Positions 22,536-33,809 of a DNA stretch of 64,000 nucleotides are shown in pieces; positions within the stretch are counted from its first letter, which is position 1; each line of letters begins with the position of its first letter. Below the pieces are notes generated by a model. It ran no database searches and was not told where the DNA came from. It worked only from the letters and a program-made list of their open reading frames with translations. This DNA comes from Cladosporium sp. IMV 00045 (Eukaryota > Ascomycota > Dothideomycetes > Cladosporiales > Cladosporiaceae): positions 1 to 64,000 of the forward strand of contig MSJI02000671.1 in the NCBI GenBank assembly GCA_001931905.2, in the 5' to 3' direction. Made by a program: the position numbers and the translations under genes.

Positions 22536-23558
22536 ATGGCTAAACACGCTACCCTCCACGACTGCAACAAAGAATGTCCACCGCCCTGCCCTCTGCTTCC
22601 AACGACAGGAGAGTCCGATTCGAGACAGTCAACAGACCTGCCGCTCTCCGAGGAGCAAACTCGCCATTTGCTAGCTGGCTACAATCTTGACAAATTTATC
22701 AAGAAGCTGCAGAGCGCCGAAGGCCCTGAGACATTCAGCTCTATTCTTCAGCAATTCCAAGGGGCCGATACGAGACACCAGGCATCTCAGATCCTTATCG
22801 CCGACTACGAGCGCCAGGTGGTCCACATCCGTGTAAAATGCGAAGAGATACACAAGGCAAACAAACTCATGACCGATCGCTTGGATCGTATCAGCGGCAA
22901 GTTGATAGCAACGGAAGACTCCCTCGGAGAGACAAAAGACCGTCAAAAACCTCAAGCGACTCCAGCTTCTCACCCGGTGCTCAACGCGCAGTCGTGCGGT
23001 CAGCCGTGTTCGCCTGCTTCCAGAGTCGAACCAACCATGGTCCAGGTGCAAACGGCCGACCTCATTGCGGACCCAACGAAGTACGATGGCAAAGGGTCAG
23101 ACGACTGGTTCAGGTTTCAGCGTGCGGGTACGCATGAAGCTTAACATCTGTCGCGATCTGTACAACACAGAGGAACTCCGAGTCGCTTATATCGGATCTT
23201 TGCTAATCGGCGACGCTTCCGATTGCGCGTACACCAAGCACACTTTGGATGGCGCCCTGCACTACGGTTCAGCAGAAGAACTTCTTTCCTCCTTGGCTCA
23301 AACATTTGGCAACCTGCATCGCAACGGGGTTGCACGGAAACTCTCAGGACTATGGCACAAGGCGACACTCAGTTCAACACCCATTTGCGCAACTGGAACA
23401 GCGAACTAAGCCACTCTGCCGTGGATTATTTCAGCGAATACGATAAGCGAGGCATGCTCTACGACTCGACTACGCCTTGGAATTCTATGAGCTACGACGA
23501 GTTTATCGCCCTTCTGGTCAAGCTAGACAGGGGGAGACACATGGAAGGTCTTTCGTAA
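22536..23558 (+). mobile_element. Decayed LTR-retrotransposon gag-like fragment
   Basis: The translation follows the Ty3/Gypsy gag plan. A helical N-terminal region ends in DPTKYDGKGSDDWFRF. The text then moves to the next frame (VRMKLNICRDLYNTEELRVA, YIGSLLIGDAS, SAEELLSSLAQTFGNLHR, GVARKLSGL). It returns to the first frame for QGDTQFNTHLRNWNSELS and AVDYFSEYDKRGML, ending at 23558. The two frame changes fall near 23115-23150 and 23340-23370 and compensate each other, so the original gag frame was interrupted twice. No zinc knuckle, protease, reverse transcriptase, integrase or LTR pair was found nearby. It could instead be a domesticated gag-like gene with introns, but the breaks lack good splice sites. 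Confidence 0.55.
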
Positions 23559-24035
23559 CGGGGATGGACGGTCAAACCATGGCTGGCTACTGTCACTTGC
23601 GTCATTGTCATTTTTAGTGGTTAACGTCTTCTACACCAATTTCAACAACTCTTTTATCTCCCTGTAGTAAGATCCGAAGTATGTCCTGCGGGCAAAGCTG
23701 CTCAATAGCGAAAGCAATCGTGATGCGTTGAATGTGTTTCAACAGCTTATACTAGCCTAGAACAGTCGGATCGCTTACCCCTTCATCATACCGGACATCC
23801 AGCTCAGCTCGATCAATGTGTGGAGTCACGAGGCATTCCTACGTGTCAGTAACAACAGCAATCCTCGCCTACGGACCTAGCCTACTTCGCTTACCAGCTG
23901 ATGCTTACGTATGATCTTTCTGTTGCTCTTGTCCCAATCGTCTATATTAAAAGACATAACAAAACTTATTCTTCCTTGGGTGTTGCCCATCTTGTTGATT
24001 TATTTCGAGGCCCTAGTGCGTGCCGTCCTCTAACT
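23559..24035. other. Intergenic, upstream of CorA-type gene
   Basis: No gene seen. The downstream transporter frame is open back to an ATG at 23901, so its 5' end could extend into this interval. Confidence 0.45.
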
Positions 24036-26285
24036 ATGAGATCTCACTCTGCTTCACTCGAACTGCCACGCAAACACTGCTTGAGAAACAACAGTCAGCA
24101 TGTAGAGAGCAATATGACTACCTGCGTGTTGCATGCTGTTGACCTGTCCGATGCGGTCAACGACGTCGATCAATCGCTTTCCGAATTCAGACCCGAGGAC
24201 AACACGAACGATGAGTCCGACGCGACTCCAACGATTGCAGATGGAGAAAGTCCTATGCCGCCAAACCATTTGTCGGGAACAGAGCACACGGAGTCAGAAG
24301 CGGCACATCCTCGAGGCAACTCGTTCCGTATGCCAGCGCCGAGCGACCTTGCGGCCCGAGCGACGCTTCTAAGGTCGGTCCTGTCTGCTCCAAAAGGCTG
24401 GGAGTTGTCGCAGAATGGTAGATACAAACACAGCGTCACTGGTATCATAAGGTCCATCAAACCCACGCCGTGGCTTGTTCCAGGGCCTGCAAGAGAAGAC
24501 ATGCTGCAAGGCTGGAAAGCCGAGTTGACTTCTTTGGATGATTGGGAGTACGAGCATTGCGCCACCGGAATCAAAACGTACATGCCCCCTGCATCATTGG
24601 AAACGGCTGCCCTGAGGGAAATCGAGACAGTCACTGTCCACGGAAAGCTGCCTGAATACTGCACGGCGCGCGCTCATGAAAACGGCCGCATTTCTTACCG
24701 TCTCTTGTATGGCGACTTCGAAACCTATCACCATCCCAAAATCTTCGAGGAAAGACTGCTGAGCATACTTGCGACACTCGAATCCCAATCTCAAAGCCGC
24801 TCTTGCCCGAAGGTGGAGCTTCTGACTTCGAGTGGAACAAGGTCTTTGAATACGCATACTATCAATCATGTGGATTTCTCAAATGCTGGTGACGTCTTGT
24901 TTATGACGCACGTTGATTTGATCTGGATCAGAAAGCTGCGCTCACTGCCTGGATTGTGCAGACTACCAGTCGTACAGTTGATTGCCTGTCATCTCCTGCA
25001 CGAACAAGCTCTAGAGGAAGACGTTACAGTCGAGTTACTTGGGTACATCAAAAGCTCCTATCGCGAGCCTCCGGTTAGGGTTTGGGATGCGATGTACGAT
25101 GATCATACCAGGCTGCTCAAAGTATGGGATAGCACTTGGAGACAGCTGCCGAGCAAGGGAAAGGTTGGCAGAGTATCCTTTGTTGGTATGCGTTACGAAA
25201 ATCTGATACGTAAGTTGCAATACATGATCTGTTCTGATTGTCATTTGATATTGACGACCACAGCGTGGATACTTGTGAGTCCTGTGGACCTTGCAAGTGC
25301 CGACAGCGTCGACCCTCTTGCTGCGCCTATCGCTTTTTTACCAACCTATCTTCACTCGAGCTCTGGCGTTCAGGAAGATTTTGAAACGCACTTGGCAAGA
25401 TTCACAAGGCTGGCTCTGGAAGGTATGTTGTCCCATAGAATATCCTTCATGGACGAGTATCTGTTGCGGTTAGTCGAGAACCACTTCTTCAAGATAATCT
25501 TAACTCTTTCCGCTTGGCAGGATGGTCTGCAGCACCTTTCCAGTGAACTGGCAATGTTGCTAGACGAGACGGCTCAGCAACCCCATGATCGCACTTTCAT
25601 GAAAGTCAACAAATGTCGTAGGCATGCTCAGAGTGCACACAACGACATGTACCAGTGGGTCGGCCCCAGCCTGTCCGCAGAACATGGGCAGCCAGACCTT
25701 GAATGGGTGAAGAGAGTATATGGTCGGACAACCATCGAAGAGTTCGAACGGCTCCGAAATTGGGCATCGGACCTCAGGCAAGAGTTCAGGGATGTATCGA
25801 AGGTCCTTGACTCCAGAGTACAACAGGAGCTCGTCCGCGACAGTAGAGAACAAGCACGACGAGCCACCGAGCTTACGGTGCTGGCAGCGATCTACCTGCC
25901 GCTATCTCTGACGACGGGAGTGTTTGGCATGAACATCTGGGAGATCAACGAAGGGAAACCCAAGTGGTGGGCGGTGTTCGCGTTCGGGCTTGCTCTTCTT
26001 TGCATCACTGGCCCGATTTTGTTCTGGGTGCTTCGCAAGAATGATCAGGATCAGTCAGCGCATGTCAATGGCAAGACTGAAAGACCAGGCGGAAAGGTCA
26101 AGATTGACGAGAAAGAGGGCCGAAACAACATACACAAGCCCACAGCCCAGCCTGGGCAGATGGTCAGGTCCAAAAAGTCGAAGCGTCTGCACCAGAGGGG
26201 TCTTGCGATGTTGCGACGAACGTGGGGAAGGCCGCGAGAAGATGAGCAAGGTGGGAGGCAGCGAACGGCAGGAGCTAGTGTTTGA
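24036..26285 (+). CDS. CorA-type divalent cation transporter with WW-like N-terminal repeats
   Basis: I start at 24036 (MRSHSASLEL); an in-frame ATG at 23901 would add 45 residues. A 54-nt intron (25210-25263; GTAAGT to ACAG) is a multiple of three, so it could also be read through; splicing removes 18 residues and gives about 731. An acidic N-terminal region leads to two short W/Y-containing repeats near residues 119-190 (PKGWELSQNGRYKHSVTG; DDWEYEHCATGIKTYMPP) resembling WW modules. A long helical region follows (FERLRNWASDLRQEFRDVSK), then two C-terminal membrane helices. The loop reads FGMNIWEIN, matching the GMN signature of CorA magnesium channels. A highly basic tail ends the protein. 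CorA proteins are pentameric Mg2+/cation channels. The large N-terminus suggests a fungal CorA-like subfamily of unknown specificity, probably in the plasma membrane. Confidence 0.8.
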   Translation: MRSHSASLELPRKHCLRNNSQHVESNMTTCVLHAVDLSDAVNDVDQSLSEFRPEDNTNDESDATPTIADGESPMPPNHLSGTEHTESEAAHPRGNSFRMPAPSDLAARATLLRSVLSAPKGWELSQNGRYKHSVTGIIRSIKPTPWLVPGPAREDMLQGWKAELTSLDDWEYEHCATGIKTYMPPASLETAALREIETVTVHGKLPEYCTARAHENGRISYRLLYGDFETYHHPKIFEERLLSILATLESQSQSRSCPKVELLTSSGTRSLNTHTINHVDFSNAGDVLFMTHVDLIWIRKLRSLPGLCRLPVVQLIACHLLHEQALEEDVTVELLGYIKSSYREPPVRVWDAMYDDHTRLLKVWDSTWRQLPSKGKVGRVSFVGMRYENLIRKLQYMICSDCHLILTTTAWILVSPVDLASADSVDPLAAPIAFLPTYLHSSSGVQEDFETHLARFTRLALEGMLSHRISFMDEYLLRLVENHFFKIILTLSAWQDGLQHLSSELAMLLDETAQQPHDRTFMKVNKCRRHAQSAHNDMYQWVGPSLSAEHGQPDLEWVKRVYGRTTIEEFERLRNWASDLRQEFRDVSKVLDSRVQQELVRDSREQARRATELTVLAAIYLPLSLTTGVFGMNIWEINEGKPKWWAVFAFGLALLCITGPILFWVLRKNDQDQSAHVNGKTERPGGKVKIDEKEGRNNIHKPTAQPGQMVRSKKSKRLHQRGLAMLRRTWGRPREDEQGGRQRTAGASV

Positions 26286-26463
26286 GAGGAGTCGCGCTAG
26301 AACAAAGTAGTAGCTTACTGCGAAATCATTCTGTTTAGCAAGCGCTATAATCGTACTCGTGCTTGCCGGAAGTGTATGCAAATATTCATTGATACTGATG
26401 GTTCTATACACAATGCGACATTTGGCAAGGATGTCGAGTCAGATGCAAGTTACTCAACCTCAA

Positions 26464-27597
26464 CTACCGGATAACATCATTGATAGCCTTCGTCAAGATC
26501 ACAGCATCCCGCTCCTGCGTCAACTTCGAAGGATGATAATCGCATCCAATATTGTTGTCGGTGGTGTCCTGCGAAGGGAAGTCCACAAAGTGCGCTTTGC
26601 GACCGAGTTGAGAGACTGCAGACTTCACCGCCTCCTGTTGCGAAGTTTTCTGCGTCGGGTCTTCGGGTGGGTAGTAATCACCGATCAAGGGAGATGTTGT
26701 GATGAAGAGCTCAGCCTTGGCGTACTTCGCGCGAATCTGCTTGCCGAACTTGACCAGGGCGTTGGTATAGTCCGTCATGTCGAGAAGAGGGCGGGCTTGG
26801 AATGCTGTGCCGTTCGCATAGTATGATGTGAAGCCGAAGTCATTCGTGCCGAGATTGACGACCACGATGTCGGCGGGGGTTCGGAAGTCGTAGGTGTCAG
26901 GCTTGTCGGCTTCATAGCGAGTCCAGATCTCTGGCATTACGGGCTGGCCATCGTCGCCATCGGCAGTGACGTAGTTCCGTGTGATTCCCTTTCCGCTCCA
27001 AGCGACGATGCTGTAGTCTGCTGAGAGATTTTTGGCTGTCAAAGCGCCGTAGGTCAGAGTCGCATCTTCCAAACCAGCAGAGTTTACGCATGGGTAGGTT
27101 CCGCTAACGCCATAGCCGACGCTGATGGAGTCGCCAATGATCTCGATACGCTTCTTCGGCTGCTTGACGGCACAGAACGTGCCTAAAGTGACTGGGTCGC
27201 CGATTGTGATGCTGCCGAACGATGCTTCTGACTTCTTGCGGATCTCTACAGTATGTACACCTCGAGCAAGCTTGCCAGTCGAGATACTGGTGCCGTTGAA
27301 ATTATTGATAGCAGTTGGGATTCCATCCACGGTGACGAGTATGGCATTGGTCCCGGAGCTGGATGTGACTGGCACGCTGGCGGAGGTGCCGGTGAATGAA
27401 AACGAGATTCCCGAAGCCGGCCATGTCAATCTCTTGGTGGCGGGATTGACGCGGCCGAGGTAGCGGTAATGATCCCCAGATGTCACCTTTTTGCAGGTTG
27501 CGCCCGACGAATCCGCCAGGGATGAAGAGTCTGTCGTCTGCGGATGGGCTAGCGCAGTCCCGGTAAGCAGGAGTCCGAGGATGGCAGCGAAGCGCAT
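26464..27597 (-). CDS. Secreted SGNH/GDSL esterase, CE2-like
   Basis: I start at 27597, where a clear signal peptide begins (MRFAAILGLLLTGTALAHPQ); an in-frame ATG 18 codons earlier would spoil it. The product is 377 residues. An N-terminal jelly-roll-like domain of about 130 residues (YRYLGRVNPATKRLTWPASG; LARGVHTVEIRKKSEASFG) is followed by an SGNH hydrolase domain. The domain has the nucleophile block IEIIGDSISVGYG, the oxyanion block VVVNLGTNDFG and the C-terminal catalytic block CDYHPS. This two-domain order is typical of carbohydrate esterase family 2, which deacetylates xylan and other plant polysaccharides. Single exon. The stop lies about 180 bp from the end of the convergent CorA-type gene. 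Confidence 0.85.
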   Translation of the reverse strand: MRFAAILGLLLTGTALAHPQTTDSSSLADSSGATCKKVTSGDHYRYLGRVNPATKRLTWPASGISFSFTGTSASVPVTSSSGTNAILVTVDGIPTAINNFNGTSISTGKLARGVHTVEIRKKSEASFGSITIGDPVTLGTFCAVKQPKKRIEIIGDSISVGYGVSGTYPCVNSAGLEDATLTYGALTAKNLSADYSIVAWSGKGITRNYVTADGDDGQPVMPEIWTRYEADKPDTYDFRTPADIVVVNLGTNDFGFTSYYANGTAFQARPLLDMTDYTNALVKFGKQIRAKYAKAELFITTSPLIGDYYPPEDPTQKTSQQEAVKSAVSQLGRKAHFVDFPSQDTTDNNIGCDYHPSKLTQERDAVILTKAINDVIR

Positions 27598-29191
27598 GAT
27601 GGCTGAGAAAGGAGTTCGGCTTCGTTGCAACGCAGTAGTATGGACGACCAAAAAAGCGCAAATGCTACACGAGAGGATATGTATTCGCTCTCATATCCAC
27701 GGTCCGTGAGAGAGTCCGTTCGGACGGCGAATTTCTCAAAGCTCCGGCGCTCGATATTGGGATCGCATAGTAGCTGCCTCAATTAGAGCATCACGGAGGG
27801 ATGTCGTCCGCATCTTGATGAATTTTGGAGGACGGGCGGAGCAGCATAATTGACCCTACCTCGGTATTGCTGTGAGTTTAGGGCTCAAACTGCGTATGCC
27901 TCGAAAGACAAGCCTTGAAGATGCGGTGATGTGCATGAAGCTCCGGGCCGACGGTGGCGGCTCTTTGCAGTTCTAATACTCCTTGCTCATCGTTCCATCG
28001 TCGACTCTCTTGCTCTTCGCCTGCCTCAACAGCGCATCGCCCGGCTCGCCATCTCGGACTAGAATAGGCAATGAGCCATGTCTATGATGGCATTGCCGAC
28101 CTCCGCTTCATCTAAGCAAGCGCCCACGCGAGTTCCAGCTCGCCGAGCTCGCTAAGCCTAGCGTGTCGCGCATTAGGAACACATCCCTCTCCTTTTCTTC
28201 CTTTCCTCAGACACGCCTCTTTGACTTCGCCACTCCATTTGGGTTTACTCGTGTTGAGAGCAACAGAGATTTGCGTCACGCATCAAGCCGAATAGGCATG
28301 CCGCGGATTTGGTAAGCACAGTACTTAGCACGTACTTATGCTTTCCAGACCAAGGGTATGTCATCTCGGAGTTTGGCAAAGATGACGAATACGTGACACC
28401 TGAACGCAGCCCTACATGTACAAAGCACAGCCGCTCAAATGGATCACAGAGTCTTCTCCAGCTCACCGGCGTTTTTCTTCAAAGGCGTCATTACCAGTCG
28501 ATGAAGCCCAATGGCAGGCTCTCACTGAGAAAAGTAAGACCCGAAGCCACGGCAGAGCTGGCGTGAGTCCTCCGCAGCCTGAGAATGCGAGTAAACCTGG
28601 TTGCATTGGCGTTTGTCAGGCAGGAGATCAACGAGTTCTCTGGCTGGACAATACTTCAGCGGCAGCTCTTCCAGAGCTGGACATACGACGGCCTAACGAT
28701 GCCTTATTCTGGACAGCGCCACAACGATGCGGTTGGCCACCTGACGGATCTCGATGCTTGCTGCGGCTGGTCGTCTTTCATTGTGAATGACAATGGCAGA
28801 GACGATGCCACAGCTGCTGTTGCCCGCAGTACCTCGAACGGGTGGCTTGCCCTTGTAGATGGTAGACAAAATCTATCGCAACGTGGTGCCGCAAGAGCAG
28901 TTGCTCGCTTGTGCTCGAAACAGACCGCACAGGTAGCAAAGCTTTTCTGAGGCCGTTGCACGTTTCTTAGCGGATGTCTGTTGTCTTAGAGCGACGCCGA
29001 TGAAAGTCGACGTCGTCATACAGCGATTTGCCAGACGACCGAGGAATCACTCTCTATCTAAGCTGCCTAGATCTGTGATAACTGTCCTGTCGCTGATCAA
29101 AAGTCAGAAGCACGCAATTTTATCTCGTCTCATGACTCTTACTTGACTAGCTGCATTTTCGAGCTCCCAAACACCAGGTCGAACAAGGCGT
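27598..29191. other. Intergenic, no gene seen
   Basis: About 1.6 kb. Two overlapping plus-strand frames (28416-28790 and 28585-28950) show no motif and I cannot support them. The interval probably includes the promoter of the CE2-like esterase gene. Confidence 0.45.
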
Positions 29192-30715
29192 TCAAGCATC
29201 ATTCTGCAAGATGTTCTTCGAGGGAAGAATCTTCGCAGCAGCCATGCGGTCAAACCCGATGAAATGGCCTTCGCACATGGAGAATTCCTCCGTGAAGCCG
29301 ACGGAGCGAATCTTGTCCAAAGAAAGCGCCCGGTCTCGGCAGAGGTACTCGAATCCGAGTCGCATGAACACCCATGCCTCGGGAGAGATTACACGCTCGC
29401 GAAGACCGTACTCCGAGCACATGCGCTTGTATTCGTCTTGGTGTTCTTGCCACCACTTGTCGGCGGCGAACATGGCTGTTTCGTCGATAGTGAGCAATTG
29501 CTAGATTTCAATGCTGAGCAAGGCTCGTTCGGAACTCACTTTCGACGTGAGGGTCTCTAGGCGGGACACCTTTGAGCCCAAAATAGCTGACTATGGCGGG
29601 CCATCGCTCCACCCAGGAAACGGGCGTTGCATAGTCGGCGATGTTGAAGGCTTCTCCGCTCGCTTCCTTCGACTTGACCACCGACAAGTAGATCTCAGAT
29701 CTGGCGATAATGTCGTGAGAAGAATCGGTGTTGGTGTGACGGTAATTTGGCTCCGTCCCAATGAAAGCAATCTCGGCGCCTGGTCCGTTGACGTAGCGCC
29801 AGAGGGCGAGGAAGAGACCGACAGGTTCCAGGAAGCTCATGGTTGTTTCTCCTGGGGTGAAACCTACGAAGCCAAAGATCATCAAGTGAGCCTCGAACGG
29901 ATCCCTCTCTGCGGTGACTTACCAACGATGGCATCTGGACGGACCTCACACCAATTCCAAGATTTGCCTTTCTGTGCTTCTTTGACGACGTCCACCTGCC
30001 CGTAGTAGAAGATTTCATCGCCGTAAGGTGAAGGGATGCGAGGCTGTGACTCTTTCAGAGGCGGGTTGACGTCGATCTTATCTTGGTGACCAAAGACGGC
30101 AACGCCGTAGTTCTGAGATGAGGACATCTTGTCAGCCAGTCGCATTGATGCGCTGCAGTTATCAATGGGATCGCACTTCCAACCGGACTTGATCTGCATC
30201 TCGATTGAGACTACCTCGTTGGACTCACATTAGTACCAGTCTGAAGCACGAGGAACTTGAGGCTCTTGCAAAGCTGACCGGTCGCCTGCACCGCATTGCC
30301 AGTCATGTGGACGTTGACCTCTCTGATCCCCATGACGTTCTCAGAGTATGCGGTGACATTGGAGTACGCTGTGCATGTCGAAGCGATTGTTAGCCGGATT
30401 ACATAACCTCAACGCTTCGACGTCCTCACGCGACTGACCACAGTAGTACATGTGCGTCACCTCGTCGAGCCTTGGAGCAGTTGCTTTGAGCTGGTCGATG
30501 ACGGACGACAGATCGCCACGCAGGTTGATTCCCGAGTAGAATTCGAGGCGCGGGTCTTCGATTGGCAGCTGGCTATTTTCCACATCCATGACCCTGTTCG
30601 TCAAGCCGATGATGCGGGAGAAGGTCGTGGCCGTGGGATAGCTCAGGAGGTTTTTCGTCAACGCCCATCCAGATATGCCACTTGCGCCGAAGACCAGGGC
30701 GACATTGTTCTCCAT
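29192..30715 (-). CDS. PRISE-like NAD(P)H-dependent reductase, five exons
   Basis: Exons: 30715-30439, 30368-30229, 30112-29923, 29863-29540, 29475-29192. All junctions are GT-AG and in phase, giving 404 residues. Exon 1 carries the Rossmann loop (VALVFGASGISGWALTKNLL) and ends at THMYYC. Exon 2 continues AYSNVTAYSENVMGIREVNV and KFLVLQTGTN. Exon 3 has the YGV/YYGQVDVV region. Exon 4 has GFTPGETTMSFLEPVGLFLA and FNIADYATPVSWVERWP. Exon 5 closes with SVGFTEEFSM. This is the progesterone 5-beta-reductase/iridoid synthase-like family, acting on an unknown enone-type substrate. It reads in the same direction as the MFS transporter about 1 kb upstream, so the two may form a small metabolic unit. 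It differs in exon structure from the single-exon relative at 2931-4259. Confidence 0.85.
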
Positions 30716-31749
30716 GCTGATCTGTCAGTTTTGTTTTCGTATGGCGACCGTTTGAGATACTCTTCGGATACTGTAATTGTTGCACCTGACTTCTGAAATA
30801 CGTGCAAAAGCATACAGTAAGTCCTACGCAGGCTCCATCTAGCGTATGATAGATATACAGTATCAGCCACGGCAAATTACAGCTCCGTAAAAGCAGTAGT
30901 ATCGAGACCGCCTGTCGAGCTTTGTCAGAATCCATGAAGACACGCCTTAGTGTATTGAGTCTCCACGTCGCTACTCCATTTCTGGAGTCTTTAGCGATAG
31001 GCATTTGGCGCCAAGGCAGCAGCGCGAGGAAATATCCCAGGAGCAAAGTCTTGGAGCTGAAAACGGTGACAACCATTTGCGGCCGGATTCGAAGGGGCGA
31101 GAGGGGACAAGGTGCACTAATGCTGGTGAATATTGAGGCTGTGGTCTTGGGGAGGCTGTACGGAGTAGTTTCTGCGTGAAATCGATAGCAGTAGTCAATG
31201 CCAGTGCAGTAGTTCGAATGACTCGTTATCCATTAGTGCCACCTCACAATCCAAGAAAGGTCAATGGCGTACTTGACCCTCCACAACTTTGCTTTGATGT
31301 ACGGAAAGGTATGTTTGCTTCTGACAGCGTCTCTCGTAGTCTACGAAACACTGTGGCCACTGTCTCGCCTTGTCGACGTTGGTCTCGGACCTCATCGTGG
31401 CTGCGCCACGCCAAAGAGGCAAGCTCAAGGGCGAGTTGTTGGAGAACCTTGTCCGCTCGATCGTCGTATCGCCCTACAGTGCGGTACCTGAACATCTGAA
31501 CACTGAGATTCGGCCATACTGGGCAAGTGTGGGCTAGCAAGGGTTAGCAGCTGCGCTCTCTATGAACGGCACGTCTAGTCCTGGTTGAGGAAAAGACGAT
31601 GCGTAGAAAGGGAGGGAGCCGAGAAAGACGGCTGGTTCGTAAGTCGACTGGCCATCTTGCTCGAGCCGTTTGTGAGAAGCTGAAATAGCAGTGCCAGTCG
31701 TCCCAGTTTACCTGGCGGTGGATGCGCAGTATGTGCTTCCTCGGAGCCC
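30716..31749. other. Intergenic between transporter and reductase
   Basis: No coding sequence is supported. It should hold the terminator of the MFS gene and the promoter of the reductase, both on the minus strand. Confidence 0.5.
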
Positions 31750-33325
31750 CTAGGAGCAGGCATCTCCAGTATTTCGTATGACCGCAAGCCAAGCTGCAAG
31801 CATCAAAGATGAGAACCCAAGCGTGACTTGAATCAAGTACTGAATGCACAACTTCGTAGCGAGTACCCCAACAGCGAGCGGAGCGACAGCCGCGCCAATC
31901 TGACCCATGGCGATCAGAAATGCGATGATTATACCACGTTGTGGTATATCAAAGTGCGGGGCCAGCAAGACGATGCCCGAAGGAAACGAAGGAGCGAGGA
32001 AGAAGCCACATCCTCCGATCAAGACCAGAGTCGTTCCGATCTGGCTCACTTTTATGAGCCATAGCTGCAGTATCATTGTGCTGATACAATAAATCACCAC
32101 AGCGAGAGGAACGCCGAGATACTCGGTAAGGAATCCCAGGGAATATCGACCGACAGCCATTCCAATCCAGAAGACTGAGGAAGCAATAGCAGCCGATGCT
32201 GGTTCGACTGATGAGTGACGAGCGACAAACGTGACAATCCAATCGGTGTAGCAAGCTGCGCTGAGGTTAGTACAGTAACCGCATCGCATCAACCGTGAAT
32301 GAAACTCACCTTCAACGCACTGGTAAAAGAAGTAGAACAAGCTCATAATCCACACACTACGCTGGGAAAGCGTGCTTCTGAGTGATCTCACTTCACTCGC
32401 TTCATCTCCGGACTGACCGGCCATGCGCACATCGTGGCGGAATGCCAACCCCTGTATCAGCAATTCGAATGACAGAAGTAGACACTTGCGAAAGTTAGTT
32501 CCCGGCGTGACCACAAAAGAGACGGATCTAGATGCAGACTCACGAGAAACCTGTAGAACGTAGCCCAGGAAGAGCTTTCCGTGATAGCCACGGCAACAAG
32601 AGGCCCAAGAACGCAGCCAACAGCAAAAGATCCGTGGAGAATGCCTTGAACAACATTAGCACGTCGCATGCCCCCGGCCCAGGTATTCCAAGCGGTATCG
32701 GTAGCGCCAGTTCCATATCCGAAGAAAGCGAAGCTCGCAAGGACTACAAAAAAGGGAGGGCTGAGGCCGAGTGAGGCAGCTCCGACCAGCCTTATCACTG
32801 TGGAGGAGACGGCGATCGCACGCCGTCCGCCGCGAGAATCGATCGTCTTGACAGTGCTAGTGGCAAACAGATAGCCAAGCACCCCGGCTGGGAAGATGAA
32901 GGCGACCTCAGCGTCAGTGACGTTGTAACGTTCCTCGATCTTGTACGAGGTCAGTGGGTGTTTATCGCGATCTCAAGGCAAGTGTGGATGTACTTCGGGA
33001 AGTAAAGCCTGTGAACATCAGCTTTGGCCTGTCATGAAGCTGGGAATAAAAACCAGAACTGGGTTTCGCGTACACCAAGGGCCGCCATAGCAAATCCGCT
33101 CACGAAGAAGTTGACCGATGTGGCGATGAGCTTTGTATAGAACTCGCAATCGCGTGAGGCAGGGAGCTGAGACCCAATGTTCTCGGTCGCCTCGATGGAA
33201 GCTGTAGCATCGCTGTGTTCGGAAACATCATCCTCGTACGGGCGACTAGATCGCATCAAGGACTGATATTCATCTGATTGACTGTTCGAACCGCGGATGG
33301 TCGAGGATGGGGCGTTGAACGTCAT
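31750..33325 (-). CDS. MFS transporter (BSC6-like)
   Basis: Exons: 33325-33074, 33008-32994, 32939-32544, 32484-32310, 32255-31750. Spliced length is 1344 nt (447 residues), in phase throughout. Exon 2 is a 15-nt microexon encoding ALLPE, which completes a standard first-loop motif (AALGALLPEIEERYNVTDAE). An acidic cytoplasmic N-terminus of about 60 residues precedes a series of hydrophobic segments (VNFFVSGFAMAALG; VAFIFPAGVLGYLFATS; FFVVLASFAFFGYGTG; GILHGSFAVGCVLGPLV; SVFWIGMAVGRYSLGFL; GVPLAVVIYCISTMILQLWL; GIIIAFLIAMGQIGAAVAPL). These form a major facilitator fold like the fungal BSC6-type transporters. The substrate is unknown. It is a plausible partner of the adjacent PRISE-like reductase. 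Confidence 0.85.
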
Positions 33326-33809
33326 GCGTGAGATTAAAGAGGCAGCGCAAGCCAGCGCAAAGTCTTTTGTGGAATGAGAAACTCAGGATGATGTTGATGG
33401 ACTGGATGCGAGTTGAAGTGTTGTGTTTCATACATGCCGAGCGGAGAGGCTGTTTTGAGTTGCTCCGTCATTTCCAGAGCGTTGCGAGCCCGCCTTTCTC
33501 GGGAGCGGCGTTGCCATATTTGGCGAGAATGAGAAACTCCAACATGAAAGAGGCACTAACGCCTGCGATTGCATGGCACGAAGCTACTGGTCGTATAGCA
33601 GACCAGTGATAGTATTACAGTGTATAGTTTGCAAGTACAGACCTTGAAATCGAGCGGTCTAAATCTCTTGACTAGACCCGGGCGAACGAAAAGAATGGGA
33701 GTATTGAAGAAGGGAAGAACTGGTGACTTCGATTCTGTATATGATGCAAACATGCGCGATCATCAATCTAAGAAAGCAGGCATCAATGCTAACACGCCGC
33801 CACATTCGC
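33326..33809. other. Intergenic, no gene seen
   Basis: Short region between the SEC9 3' end and the MFS start; probably the SEC9 terminator and MFS promoter. No coding sequence is supported. Confidence 0.5.

Noticed and set aside
28416..28950. Two overlapping plus-strand frames of about 120 codons
   Set aside because: They overlap in different phases, have no family resemblance and no consistent start or intron.
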